Positions 1-11,662 of a stretch of 64,000 nucleotides of DNA are shown in pieces. The first letter of the stretch is position 1. Every line of letters starts with the position of its first letter. This DNA is from Ustulina deusta (lineage: Eukaryota; Ascomycota; Sordariomycetes; Xylariales; Xylariaceae), in the NCBI GenBank assembly GCA_023159155.1, contig JAJNNX010000043.1, positions 372,001-436,000 of the forward strand. The letters are read 5' to 3'. The notes under the pieces are model-generated. The model saw nothing but the letters and a program-made list of their open reading frames with translations, was not told the origin of the DNA and did not search any database. Made by a program: the position numbers and the translations under genes.

Positions 1-5
1 AATTC

Positions 6-130
6 CTAGAGAGGGACAAGACCACATTAGCAAGCGTGGTGTAGACAGAAGAGGAGCATAGCGATCAGAGAGGATATCTCGCGGCTGTGACTTGGCGGCA
101 AGTCAGACAAAAGTGACAGCAGTGACTTAC
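6..130 (-). other. putative 5' UTR intron of a gene running off the left edge
   Basis: Read on the minus strand, this stretch begins with a consensus donor (GTAAGT, 130 down to 125), carries a GCTAATG branch-site match at 25-31 and ends in CTCTCTAG at 6-7, so it has the shape of a fungal intron of 125 nt. The exon before it (from about 131 upward) has no ATG that stays open: the ATG at 248-250 hits a stop after 12 codons, so the exon is probably untranslated leader. CT-rich DNA on the minus strand at roughly 400-560 would be the promoter. The coding part would lie beyond position 1. This is inferred from splice signals alone. Confidence 0.35.
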
Positions 131-560
131 TCTCGTCGACTTTTGAAAGTGATGGCTCAGTGGGCAGAATTTCGTAGCGACCCAACTGATTGCAGGCGAT
201 TGTCAGGTCCGAGTCACAAACAACTGAGAAAACAACAGTCGTAGCTTAGCATTGTTATGACCAAACCTGATCAAGGCCCCGATCTTTGGCGATTGGCCTG
301 GGTGGTCCGAGATGGCCCAGGATGTCGAGACACGGTCGAGCCTCCCGATTTCTATGGTGAAGTCGAGGACGGACGGACAACTTGAGATGCTCAGTGGGAG
401 AGCAGGCAATGAGGACGGCTGCGAGGCAGCTGTGGTCCAGGCTTCTCGGTTTCTCCAAGGAAATGAGAGAAACAGAAAGTGATCGGTTGGCTGAGGGAAG
501 AGGAAGAAAAATGCCCGACGACAACAAGTGAAGGGCTCAATTGGCCTTGGCCGGGAGGAT

Positions 561-3500
561 GGATGGATGCTCCCAGGTTGGCTGGTGTCGGGTGGGCGCT
601 GGGTGGTGCTACACTATGAATGGGACAAGATGGCGGATGGCGGGCAAGGACAGGGAATGGATGGATGGATGCCGGTACGGGTACACTAAGTAAGTGGTCG
701 TGTAAGTGATCAGTGGTCCACTCGGTGGTATAGCGGGATTGCGATGGGATTGATTGCCCTGTTGCAGATACCGACCTACCTACACTGTACGGGACTGGAG
801 TGGACTGCAGATCCACATGGAGAGGTACCTTTGTACTGCAGCACGATTGATTAGCGTGCGTATGTGCCAAGCCTGGCGAGTGGTTGATGGGTGGTTAAAA
901 TGTGGGCTCGACAAAAGCAATACGAATGCCCGTACTGTATCCTTTGATGCTGAGTCTTGCAGGATTGACAGGTTGTAGGGCCAGTCTTTATTTGGCACTA
1001 CGCATGTTCGTGTAGACAAGGCCAGGGGGGTTGGGGTTTTGGGCAGATACAACTACCTACATAGCCTAGGGATGCAGCGTCTGCACAGTCAGACAGGTAG
1101 GGCCGCTGCAGAATAGATAGTACGCAGGTAGCTTGTGAAGAGTTACGCCACTAATAGCTAACACAAGACAATAGTAACACGAGGTGGAAGTAAAAGAGAG
1201 TTTAGCCAGGTAGAGGGTATTCAGGAAAAGAAGACAACGAATTTTGCGGAAAGGAAAGATCCGACGCTGGTTTCAACAGGTCAAAGATAGCAACAAAAAA
1301 TAAGTGTAAATGATGGAGAAAACTGTATACTAGATACATACGTGTAGTTAGAGGAACTTGGGATGAGAGGAGCAATAAAGAAACGTCTATACGCGTACAG
1401 TACCTAAATATGCCCTTGGCACTGTAATTTAGGACTGTAGTGTTTATGGAAGTATTCCAGATATCTACACTAAACTTATCCAGTCAACCAGGGGTTCTTG
1501 CCAGGGGGATCTGATTAGGTAGCTGTCTCTACTTGGTAATTAGCGGGAGCAAGCCGCATGCTGCAAGTCTGCAAGTGCTGTAATTCAAAACCCGCGATGA
1601 CCTCATTATCCGTTTTAGGAATGGCGGAATGGCGGAATGCGTTGACCTGCCTGCGAGCTTCTGAAGTGCCGTACACCTGCACTCACTTCCACTATTGGTG
1701 CCTACCTAGGTACCTAGGTAGGTTATATATTACGCAGGCGTTCACACTCGAGTGTATAGCACAACATCATATCCGAGATGCATCATAATCTACTATGTAT
1801 TAGACGAGCCATCATACTTTGCCACATTCATATCGAGTACCTACTGTTGCGATTGTCTGCTTGGGTGGTTTTAACCAATATGGGCAATGCTCGGCCGAAA
1901 AAATTATTGTTGCGCCAAGTGGACATGGTGTCGTCACCATTACCCGGTACCGCGCAAGCAAGTGGTGCAAGATGTTCGTTAGATTGTTTCAATTAACGAG
2001 CCTATCGACTCGCTAAAGCCAGGTAGGGAGGTGAAGTCTGTTCCCTCCATTGCTTGTATTACTGCGGGCTACCTATACCTGGGTACCTAATTCTCTACCG
2101 ACGGTACATACTTAAGTAGGTAAGTAACCTCGCTCACTGGGTACTGTTGCCTACCTACCTGCGTATTCGCAAGTACTTCAAGGCCACATCATCGTCGCTC
2201 TCGACACCGGGCTGCCTCTAGATGACAGGTAATATTCAACCTGTCGATGTTTATCGGCACTCGGTAAGCTACCTATCCCTCGGCTCCACCTGATTGACTA
2301 CAATCTCAATGTTGACTTTTACTTACTTAGCCAGCCTGCCCGCAAGTGGTTGTCTATTGTCGAGCATGCTCAACTGACTGCTCGTCAAAGTACGGGCGCA
2401 TTGCCCTCGCGTGAGACGTGCAGCGCCGAGGCTTCAGTGTCTGGTTTACCGGGTGTCGCTACTGACCACCGATGCTCATAGGCCAAAGCTCTGTTGTCTT
2501 GTGATGGCACTGTTTCCAGGTGTTCTCGTATCACGTCGGCACCACGCCATCTTCCATCTTCCGGTGAGCCGACGGGTGCGACAACCTACCCGCGCCTCTG
2601 TTTATGTCTCGTGTTGACAGACGCCTCTTACGGCACGCGTCTGGTGCGGCACAGGCCGCGGTTCTAAAATGCGGCGAGCAATCGCTGTCGATTCGGAATG
2701 TTGCAAACGAACCTCCAAGACATGATCAGTATCGACAAGTCGGGCTGGGAGGACATCGCTTGGAGGTCACAGGCTAGTGCCGCCCGATTGCACATCACTC
2801 CCTCCATACGGGCGTGATAGTCACGATACCACCTTGTGCGTGGGAATGCTCCGCAAACTACGTCGAACACGAAGTGACCCCACGTCGACGCCCCAGCCTC
2901 CTCCACTGTCGTCCGATAAGCTCGCAGATACGATTGGCACTTGTCAACCAAACCTTACTCACACGCATAAGTACAGCGCTTATTCTGCCGATGCGCACTA
3001 GGGTAACCCGGGAGTTTGGCAGAAGGCGGGGCAGCTGGTTGAACTCTGTCGACACGACAACACTAATACCCAGTATAGTATAGAGGGAATACTGCCGTGT
3101 CCAATGTAGGTATAGTTACTAGTAGGCAAGTAATAGTATGTCGCTCCGGCAGTGCAACAACAACGCTGACTATCATAGACTAATAGGTAAGAGGTGTCTC
3201 GTTCGTGTAGTATAAGAAAAAATCAGGCTTCGCAATAGCAGCCGCCGGCTGACCCTTGCACGACTTTCTTCTTCTAGGCTTGCTGCCACTTCCTACAAGG
3301 GGGCTTCCAAGATGGCCTTCATAGATAACCGAACCTTGGCACCATGCCCTGCTTTCATTGCATCATCAGCAGCAGCACACCGTATTTTCAATCAGTATGT
3401 AGTATCGACGACTGCCAGGGAATTCGATTCGACCTCGTATTAGCCACACGACCAAGCAGTCACGTGTCGACAAAGTCCAGGTTGGCCCCATGGGTCTCCC

Positions 3501-6116
3501 TTGATACAAATAATCTTGATGTTGAGTGCATCTCGGCAGATCATCTGTACGCTTATTTATTTGATGCAGAACTCGACGAAGTTCTTCGTCTCTCTGATCC
3601 CAAACATCTACCGAGTCTGAAGCCCTAGCAACTGCGATCCCGTTAGCCACTTATCACATTGATTCCTCGGGCCTAGTACATCAATTGAGGGACACCTAGT
3701 ATCGTATGGGCGGATTTCCGGTTCTAAATAAGACGAGGACGCTGAAGCTAAACACTACCGTAGGCGACTACATTCGTAGGGAAAGCTGGCTCGACTCTTT
3801 GTGACAAGCGTCGGTTATATTGGCTTGGGTCGGCCCGTTCTGCCTCGCATATCTTACAATCCGGATGCGCGTTACTTTTCGATCCGAAGGAACAGGCCCG
3901 GTTCTAGACCAAGCTGCACTGCGTCTATGGAAACATGAATCTATCAAGTGCCGACGAGCTGCAGCTACGCTTGGTAATGTTTCACTTTGAAACACGTCAT
4001 GCAGTCTCGCCTTGTCTTCGAGTCTGGTTAGCATCACGAGATCTCCAATGCGTCTTGAGGTGATGGATTAAGCTGAGTGCAACCTTCTTGGCTGGTTACA
4101 ATTGATATGACCTAGCTCCCAGGCAGCACCGATGACACCCTTTGCAATGGTTTATTGTCATTCCAACGTCGAGTCGCATACTCTTTACTTCTTCAGATCA
4201 TCGAGATTCGCTTTCTATTCTGTGCACGTGACATGTGGGTTTGGGCCACCGATCTGCCAACCCGAGATCGAGGAAGTGCAGCAACGGTATCGATGTAGCG
4301 TTTGCGAATCTCGGCATCGCCCCTTCTCGGCTCCATCACGATGGAAGACCCGATTACTATTATGTCTGGAGCTTCATACCAAATCAATGAGAGATGTGGC
4401 TACCTAGGGCAAGCCGGTGAGCGAATTGCTACTCCAGTGGTAAGAATAAGACGCGGCAAGGGGCTAGTCCGCCTATAATCCACGGCGCAGACGGCCATGG
4501 TAATGGTTGGAGGTCATATACACAAACTCAAACAGGCTTATTGACGACTATGCTTGAATCCGCGGCATTTAGCTGCTTTGCTACATGATATAAGCCAAGA
4601 TCATAGATGCTGATGCTGGGCTTGCGGACAGAATCAGGTTAAAGCGATATGTCTGACTATCTTTCTACGGGATCATGTTCTCATAATCTCGAGCTGACAT
4701 ATTGGCCTAGGTAGTCCGTTGTTTGCTTCGCATTAGATGGCATATAAGCGAGTGATTACCTAACAAAGTAAGACTCCACTTCAAGTAGCTATCCAAGAGA
4801 TCAGATATTCCATTATATTACATGTTTTCGCTGCTCTCAGCTCCCCTTCCCTTGATACTGGGTACCCATCTAGACTGGACATGAGACAATCCATTCCGAT
4901 GAAATGCCGTCACGTGTGTTAGCGTGTAGAATTTACATGTCTAGCAATGGCATTGGCGCGGGTTTGTGTCATTCCTACACCTGTATCTACTGTACTGGTA
5001 TTAACACCGTGGTCTGAACATGACAGGTAAGTATGCTGTGCGTCCTGGTCATTAATGACATGTACCGCCACGGCTGGCTGCGTAGCCGATCAACAATATA
5101 GGGGATGTTGATCGTGTAAACTAGATTACCATGCAGCGTCTAGAGCCTATCATGCGCCTATCATATGAGATCAGACCCAGAAAAATATGACTTGTTGTTG
5201 TGATTTGGTGGTCATATTTCTGCAGCATTGGTAATTAGAAAGTTTGATGTATACACCATTTAATATCGTCCTCAATAAAATTCAAAGCAACCCGTTTTGA
5301 CGCAGTGAGACCCGTGATTAAAGAAGCCGAACCTACACACCCTACCTAATTTCCACTCGGATGCCGTCAGGGCAGGCCAGGCCAACATGAACAAAGGAAT
5401 TCGATCTGCACAGCCCGACTTGGAAAGAAAGAAAGATAGGTACCTAACACTAGTCGTGGCGCGCCGAAAGCAGCATCCGGAAATAGGGATCGCCGCCCAG
5501 CTCGAGGCTTTTTTCGCTGGTGATGTTAGCGCCGATCTGCTGCCGATAGTGTTCCTAGCTCGGTCTAATAGTCATCGAGGCTTGGCGGCGATTTGAGTTC
5601 ACAAAGTACTGTGCTTGTAGGTAGGTGGGTAGTCCATGTATGTATGTATGTGTGCTTTCGGTGATTTGTGTGCAACCTCTCGTTTGTCATCATCTCGGCA
5701 GAAGATGCTCCCAGCCGATGGCAAGCGAGACCAACGAAACACCCCATACAAACGCCACGAACCCCCCTTCGTCACTCTCTCTCTCTCTCTCTCTCTTACT
5801 TCCTTGCTTCAACGGCCGACGCGAATATAGTCGAGACGGCAGTCGAGAGAGACATGAGATGAGATGATATGGCTTGATGCTGCAGGTAGATCGCGACAGC
5901 TCGGAATCTGGCTCTTGTCGCGATCACACCGAAGTTCGACCTTGATGACCTGTCACTCTTGGACTACATGCTAACAAATCCTGCAACCAACTAACTCCCT
6001 GACCCCTCCAGTTAGTTCATTTGCCTGTCTTGTCTTTGATGACTGCTGAAGTTATAGAATCATCTAAACAACAACATGTCAGCGGGTGGAGTTTGCTGTC
6101 GCTATGTAGTCCAATC
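561..6116. other. long intergenic region, no gene recognised
   Basis: No reading frame here looks like a real gene: all are short, have no recognisable motif and overlap each other on both strands. The stretch holds scattered TAGGTA/TACCTA palindromic motifs (for example around 1702-1728 and 2120-2160), a tandem ATGTATGT run near 5636-5650 and a (CT)11 microsatellite at 5775-5796. The frame at 3344-3628 (+) might be a decayed coding remnant, but nothing supports it. Confidence 0.6.
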
Positions 6117-6713
6117 CTCAAGTGTTCGAAGACATTGTAGAGGTGAAGAAAAAACAATAGCGAATCCTCGCTCCGATTCTGCTGGATCTGGCGAATGGCT
6201 GAAACATATAGAAGTGATAATTCGCAAATATAGGATCCTGTAGGCCACGATAGGTATAGTTTTTTGATGCTATTTGATTCGATTCGATTCGATCCATCGA
6301 GCTTAGCTGGCTATGGTAAACCACACCATACCATCCAAGCAGCCCATGTCTCATGGTAGAGATAGAGACCAGCCCCGAAAAGCTGCGATGTCTACGCTTG
6401 CTATCTAGGTATATAGACCGCGAAGAAACCATCGCGTAGCCCCGAGTGAATAGGGCAAACGAAAAAATACAATAAATACAAGAACGAAGGGGTTCGTTCC
6501 CCTTACACCCACGTAGGTGTTGTTGCCTGCCCTGGATATGTTCACAAAAACGCCTATGTTCCTGATCAAAATGTGCTGGAAACCGAAGCCAATTCCCGCC
6601 CCCCGGTCCTTCCATCCAAATCAAACGCCGAACTCTCTCGCTCAGCTTTCGTAGTGTTATCACGCGTTGTTACGGCTGCTCCTCTGCTCTTCAAGCCAGG
6701 CCCCCGTCCTTCA

Positions 6714-9700
6714 TCACCTCCCCCGCGTTGGCGATCCCCTCGTCGGCGTCCCGCGAGTAGGGGATTCTTTCACCGGAGATCCGGCAGGGCTGGCCTCGCG
6801 CGAGCTCTTGCTCTCGAACTCCTCGACCATGGCGCGGACGCGTCTGGGAGTGGTATTGTTGCCGCCGGCGCTCCTCAGCTCGTTCCCGCCGCGAAGGTTG
6901 CTCTCGCTTCGGAAATCGGCGAGCCTTTGACGGGTGCTGCTGTTGTCCCCACCGTGTGGTCTGCTGTTGCCGCTGCGGACGGCGCCGGGGTTCGTCAGGA
7001 TAGGGGTGATCTGTAGCGTTGATGTGATTCCTGACGGACGCTCAAACCGTATCGCTTGTGCTGATAGCACGTCCGCGTCGCTGTGGTGCGACATTATCGA
7101 TATGGGGGTTTGCGCTGCACTGTGAGACTGGTGCAGTTCGTTCCCTACCCGATTGATATGTTCTTCGAACGTCAGGGGTGCTAGCTCGGGGCCGGCTCTC
7201 GGCGTGTGTTGGTGGCGATGAGATAGTGGAGATCGCCGCGGGATATTGGACCCTAGGGAGGAGCGTGGTTGTGAATGTGTTTGCGGTGGTGTTCGCGGCT
7301 GTAGAGGCTCAGGCGTTCGAGGAGCTTCGGGAACAGCTTCTTTCGCTCCGATGAGCTCCCACTCTGTGTCTAACTCGCGGCGTAATGCCTCCTTTTCGGC
7401 GCTCGAACCCGCAGTTCGTTGTTTGTCCTCATCACCCAAGGGGCTCGGCGTCGATATGGGGCGCGACGGGGTTTCCGATTCCCCTGTCATTGGCATAACT
7501 AAGCCAAGCCGTTCTTCAGGCATCCGTTGTTGGTCTTCGGAGTGCCTGCGATCCTTGTCTTGCGTCGGGTCCAGTACTACGACATCTCGCTCGCTGTCAA
7601 AATCTGGCTCGGCATTTACCACCCTCAGGGGCTCCCTAGGCACCGTGAACATGACCTGCACAAGTCGCTTCTCAACAGCCTTCTCGATATCCCACTCTTC
7701 GTCATCGGGATGCTCACCCTCTCCTCTTGTTCCATGCAACGGTGCGTAACGTGCCGCCCCTTGACTTGACCCAGCATCATTTGATTCCCAAGCTCCTCGA
7801 CCGCCTTTCCTCCGCAACAAGCCATCGGCTGCGAGGCCACTTATTCCACTCAAACTCCCTCGGCGCGCCCCAACGTCATTAGCTTCAACGACGTCATCCT
7901 GGAACGGGGCATCTTCATCCATCTCTCCCGTGGGACTGGGCTCGGGACCAGTGAAGACGCGGCGTAGACTGCCAAGCCAGCTGCGCCGGGGCTTGTTCTT
8001 GCTCGGGCTGCCGGGTTCCTGGGGCTCGTCTTCCGGATCTTCCCCTTCTTTCTCTCGACCTAATAGCAGCCCCGGCCCCTCAGCCTGTAGCGCCGGAAAA
8101 CTCCGCGCCGTATTATAGCTGGGTGCCGAGCTCGAGCTACTACTGCCTCCTCGGCCCTCAGTGGTTGCAGCGAGCGCCGCAGCGACCGCAACGCCGAATC
8201 CAGGGCGGAATTGACGAAGTAGAGATCCCGAGCGACTCAAGTTGCTACGGTTTGACTCGGAAATGTTGCTCTCTGTGCGCGACCCGTCCTCTTCGGTGGT
8301 GACACCGAACCCACGGCGTGATGGCGATGTTCGTCCGCCTCCGGCTGTGGCAGAAGTGCGCGGAACAGTGGCACGACTACTTAACAGAGCATCGGCCACA
8401 TCTACATCGGTCATCCAATCTTGAACATCCGGATCTGTAACAGAAGCACGGAGCCGGTCTTCAGGGCTAGGGGTTTGAGAGCCGCGAGCCGGCGGTGGAA
8501 AAGAAATCGGGCGCTCTCGGGTTGGCGTTGAGAAAGGATCTGAGTACGCGGCACTATCGCGTCGCCCGTCACGAACAGGGCTTATCGCTTCCTCGCCAAT
8601 ATCGCCGGAGCCGTCTTCATCGGCTTCAAAGATGGGATTCATCCCACCCAAGCCCCTCTGAGCCGAGACTTGTTCGTAGCCAGCAGAGGACGTTGGCTGG
8701 TGCTGTCCTCTAGCTGCACGGGGAGCAACCGGTTTTCTATTTACTTGTGACATCGACGAAACCGAGGCCATATCTCCAAACCAGTCATGGCGGCCGTTGT
8801 CCAGACTGGTTCGACCCGTCTTCAAGCTCTGGTAGCCGAGTGATCGACCGCCACGCACATATGGATCAGGGCCGCCCATATACCAATTGTTGCCTTGATC
8901 GTATTCACCTGCCAAATCAACATGGCCGAGGAATCGGGAGTTGTCTTGCGCGAGGGCACGGAGTGTGGAATCACGGATCGTCCGCCTATTCCTTCTTCTT
9001 TTGCGATAGAGCTTGTAGGCTAAAATCGCCACTACTATAAGGAGGAGCCCGAGTCCTAAGCCAAGCCCCAAACCAAGGCCAAGCTTCCCCTTTTGGCTGC
9101 TACCCATGCTGGGTGTACTTCCCGCCGCAGAACTCCCGGTGTATGATGGATTGGTGTAACCGTCAGACCATGTCATTGAAGTGAGATTGAGGAAGGAGGC
9201 TGTACTGCCACCCGTTTGTCGCCTTTTGTTGCCCCCAGACGGAGAAATGGTATGGCCTCCATAGATCATCATCACATTTCCAGGGAGCAGCGCAGCACCA
9301 TGACCATATATACCATCTCCCGGAGGCTGGGACTCAGGAATGGACCATTGCCACTCTCCGTCACCACCATAGTCCGATCCGATTTGAAGAACAGCAAGTT
9401 GAGGAAATGCAGCCTGGGTAAGATCGCCGACCCAGCCCCCATAAATAATTAGGGAAGTCCCATCCTCATTTAGAACAGCCGTATGCCCCGATCGGCTGTC
9501 GACGCTTTCCACCGTGCTCGAAGAACCAGACGCCGCCGTGAAAATGCCGGATACGAAGCTCCAGCTCTCTTGCGGAAGACTCCATATTGCTACCGTGCTC
9601 ATGTTGATGAATGCGTACTGCGTGTGTCCGCCAAGCAAGACGTAGTTGATCTGCTGTGTGGTAATGCCCGATCGATTCGAAAACGACGGGACCAGGTGAG

Positions 9701-10529
9701 TGAATGTAAAACCCGCTTCTGGAACTGGCGGGCCGCTGCTTTGTACTGGCTCAACTGTGTAGCTGTTGGACCCAGCGATCGAGATTTTGACCATCTGGTT
9801 AGAGTAAATTGCCCGTGATTGAGAACTGGCCGCGTCCGAGTCGTGATTTGGACACATGCCACCGTAGACGAAGGTGCTGGTTGGCGATGTTTCTGGCTCC
9901 AGCATAGTCGAAAAGCTGAAACTGGCACCCAAAAACCCGGGTCCCATGCTGATTGATTCGGCGCCCGCAGCCAGCCCAATGTCCCCTTGACTCCATCGTG
10001 TCGATTCATTGCCAGGAGTCGAGGGATCAAAGGACCAGATACTGGAGCCGTTGGAGGTCGAACAATCGCCGGCATACACGAGCAGTGATCCATTATCGGC
10101 GAGAGAGGGCATAAAGGCCGTGCTGTCTTTCTCTAGGAACGGCAAACCCGAGGAGAGGGTGGTGAGGGACAAGGACGAAGCCAGTAATGTGCCAGAAATG
10201 TCGAGCGACAGCAAGTCAACAGAGCTCTCTTGAGGGGAGAAGATGTAAGCGAGTTCTCTCGTCCCATTGTCCCCTGTCGGGCCGGGCTTTGGCGCCGGCA
10301 AGAAAATGCTTGTTGGGACATATGGGAGCGTTTGCGCTGCGACAGTGGCAGATAGACAGGCCCAGGCTGTTAGCAATATCGAGATGCGGGTAGCCGCTGC
10401 GAATCGTGGCGGGCGCAAACGCGGCCCGACGGCATCGCCGGCCGGCGGCGACAACGACAACATGCCGGAGCGGAGACTTGCTTGCTTCACCTCGACCCCG
10501 ACACAAGCATCGTTTCGCCAGACATGCAC
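6714..10529 (-). CDS. kelch/galactose-oxidase-type beta-propeller, single-pass membrane protein with a long cytoplasmic tail
   Basis: This is a single uninterrupted frame of 1271 codons; a second ATG at 10463 (residue 23) may be the real start, because it puts the hydrophobic segment (about residues 47-65) closer to the N terminus as a signal peptide. Residues 70-460 contain repeated kelch-like strands (VYAGD, VYGGM, LLGGH, IYGGW, IYGGH), typical of a beta-propeller ectodomain with many N-glycosylation sequons. A single membrane segment follows at about 483-505, starting with an alternating Leu-Gly run and ending in a basic stop-transfer stretch rich in Arg. The remaining 760 residues are low-complexity, Ser/Pro/Arg-rich and probably cytoplasmic, ending in a repeated SPTRG/TPTRG motif. 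Such architecture is known from uncharacterised fungal surface proteins. A role as cell-surface sensor or wall-associated receptor is inference; no catalytic copper-ligand set of galactose oxidase was identified. Confidence 0.85.
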   Translation of the reverse strand: MHVWRNDACVGVEVKQASLRSGMLSLSPPAGDAVGPRLRPPRFAAATRISILLTAWACLSATVAAQTLPYVPTSIFLPAPKPGPTGDNGTRELAYIFSPQESSVDLLSLDISGTLLASSLSLTTLSSGLPFLEKDSTAFMPSLADNGSLLVYAGDCSTSNGSSIWSFDPSTPGNESTRWSQGDIGLAAGAESISMGPGFLGASFSFSTMLEPETSPTSTFVYGGMCPNHDSDAASSQSRAIYSNQMVKISIAGSNSYTVEPVQSSGPPVPEAGFTFTHLVPSFSNRSGITTQQINYVLLGGHTQYAFINMSTVAIWSLPQESWSFVSGIFTAASGSSSTVESVDSRSGHTAVLNEDGTSLIIYGGWVGDLTQAAFPQLAVLQIGSDYGGDGEWQWSIPESQPPGDGIYGHGAALLPGNVMMIYGGHTISPSGGNKRRQTGGSTASFLNLTSMTWSDGYTNPSYTGSSAAGSTPSMGSSQKGKLGLGLGLGLGLGLLLIVVAILAYKLYRKRRRNRRTIRDSTLRALAQDNSRFLGHVDLAGEYDQGNNWYMGGPDPYVRGGRSLGYQSLKTGRTSLDNGRHDWFGDMASVSSMSQVNRKPVAPRAARGQHQPTSSAGYEQVSAQRGLGGMNPIFEADEDGSGDIGEEAISPVRDGRRDSAAYSDPFSTPTRERPISFPPPARGSQTPSPEDRLRASVTDPDVQDWMTDVDVADALLSSRATVPRTSATAGGGRTSPSRRGFGVTTEEDGSRTESNISESNRSNLSRSGSLLRQFRPGFGVAVAAALAATTEGRGGSSSSSSAPSYNTARSFPALQAEGPGLLLGREKEGEDPEDEPQEPGSPSKNKPRRSWLGSLRRVFTGPEPSPTGEMDEDAPFQDDVVEANDVGARRGSLSGISGLAADGLLRRKGGRGAWESNDAGSSQGAARYAPLHGTRGEGEHPDDEEWDIEKAVEKRLVQVMFTVPREPLRVVNAEPDFDSERDVVVLDPTQDKDRRHSEDQQRMPEERLGLVMPMTGESETPSRPISTPSPLGDEDKQRTAGSSAEKEALRRELDTEWELIGAKEAVPEAPRTPEPLQPRTPPQTHSQPRSSLGSNIPRRSPLSHRHQHTPRAGPELAPLTFEEHINRVGNELHQSHSAAQTPISIMSHHSDADVLSAQAIRFERPSGITSTLQITPILTNPGAVRSGNSRPHGGDNSSTRQRLADFRSESNLRGGNELRSAGGNNTTPRRVRAMVEEFESKSSREASPAGSPVKESPTRGTPTRGSPTRGR

Positions 10530-11662
10530 GGGGAAGCGACGAATGGGGCGGCAGAAAAAGAGACAGAAACAATACGTGTCTCCAAATGCCGGGGGCGACG
10601 ATGTTGGCCAGGCTATGTGCTGGCTAGGGTGCCCAGATGGTTGATTGAATTTGTGTGGGCTCTGAGGCTAGCAATAGCGCATAGGGGACAACTACCTTGG
10701 TAGGTGGGGTGAAGCATAGAACAAGGGCATCAAGAGGTCTCAGATGGTGTAGATCAGTGATTGTAGTGTATGGTAGGTATAGCTACTAGTAGTTACCTTA
10801 CCTGGGTGTATCGGGATGCGAAGTGGGGGAGGGGTCGTGTCGTGTCGTGCACACTGGTACGGTAGGTATATGTAGTGTAAATAATAACAACAGTCGAACC
10901 AGGTTTGCGAAAAAAATATTCGACGGAGGAAACGAAAAACAGGACACAATATCGATCGAACAAAAACCTGTCGATCGTGACACACCGGCAATCAACTTAT
11001 AGGATGTAACCATAATTCGACTCGGCGGTATTGACGCGGATTGCCTTCTTCTTGGAGCAGGTCGGTCACATAATAAGGGCGATTAAGGGGGCTGTTTACT
11101 GCGGGGTATTTTCTGTTGTCGGGACAACGCTCCCTGCACGAGCTGAGGTTCCACTGCTAAACCCTCGCAGCCCAATAAACCCAACAAAACCCGGGATCAA
11201 TCATGGGATGAACCAGGTTTTTGTCACCGTCTTGGCGAAGGTGAACAATAAATTACGCATTTGTGGTGTGTGTGGCGGTGCGAACTCCGCCAAACCTACA
11301 TACACACCTAAACCCACGATGTTCTACTGCTTAGTGGGTACTTATGTATAAGTAGCAGGTGGTTGTTTTAACTTCCTAAATATAGCATTCGGGTACGTAC
11401 GTTACCTATGGAACGTTGCAAAACGGACAGCTTGGTGAAACAAATGAAATCCTTCTCTGCTTATTGAAGTCCTGCTATCCTTCCTTCCTGGCCGCCGGCA
11501 GAGTTGTGGCAGGACAGACAGGAGGAGATGGATAGACAGACAGACCATGAACGGCTACGATACACGTTGCCCACAAACATGAGGGAACCCGCCGGTTTCC
11601 TCTCATCACCCTCGGGCCTCATCTAACAACGAACTGCCCACCTACGATATTACTTATTTGCT
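10530..11662. promoter_or_regulatory. intergenic: promoter side of the kelch gene and 3' side of the coiled-coil gene
   Basis: The two leftward genes are separated by 1.1 kb. The part next to 10529 should hold the promoter and 5' UTR of the kelch gene. Visible are short TAGGTA motifs (10760-10880) and a purine-rich stretch near 10910-10940. No further gene or clear core-promoter element is seen. Confidence 0.4.

Noticed and set aside
391..870. 159-codon minus-strand frame
   Set aside because: Low-complexity Ser/Pro/His composition, no motif, lies in CT-rich promoter-like DNA ahead of the presumed left-edge gene.
6118..6663. 181-codon minus-strand frame directly after the kelch gene
   Set aside because: Starts 50 bp after the kelch stop, has no recognisable content and contains a GATTC microsatellite; best read as 3' UTR and spacer.
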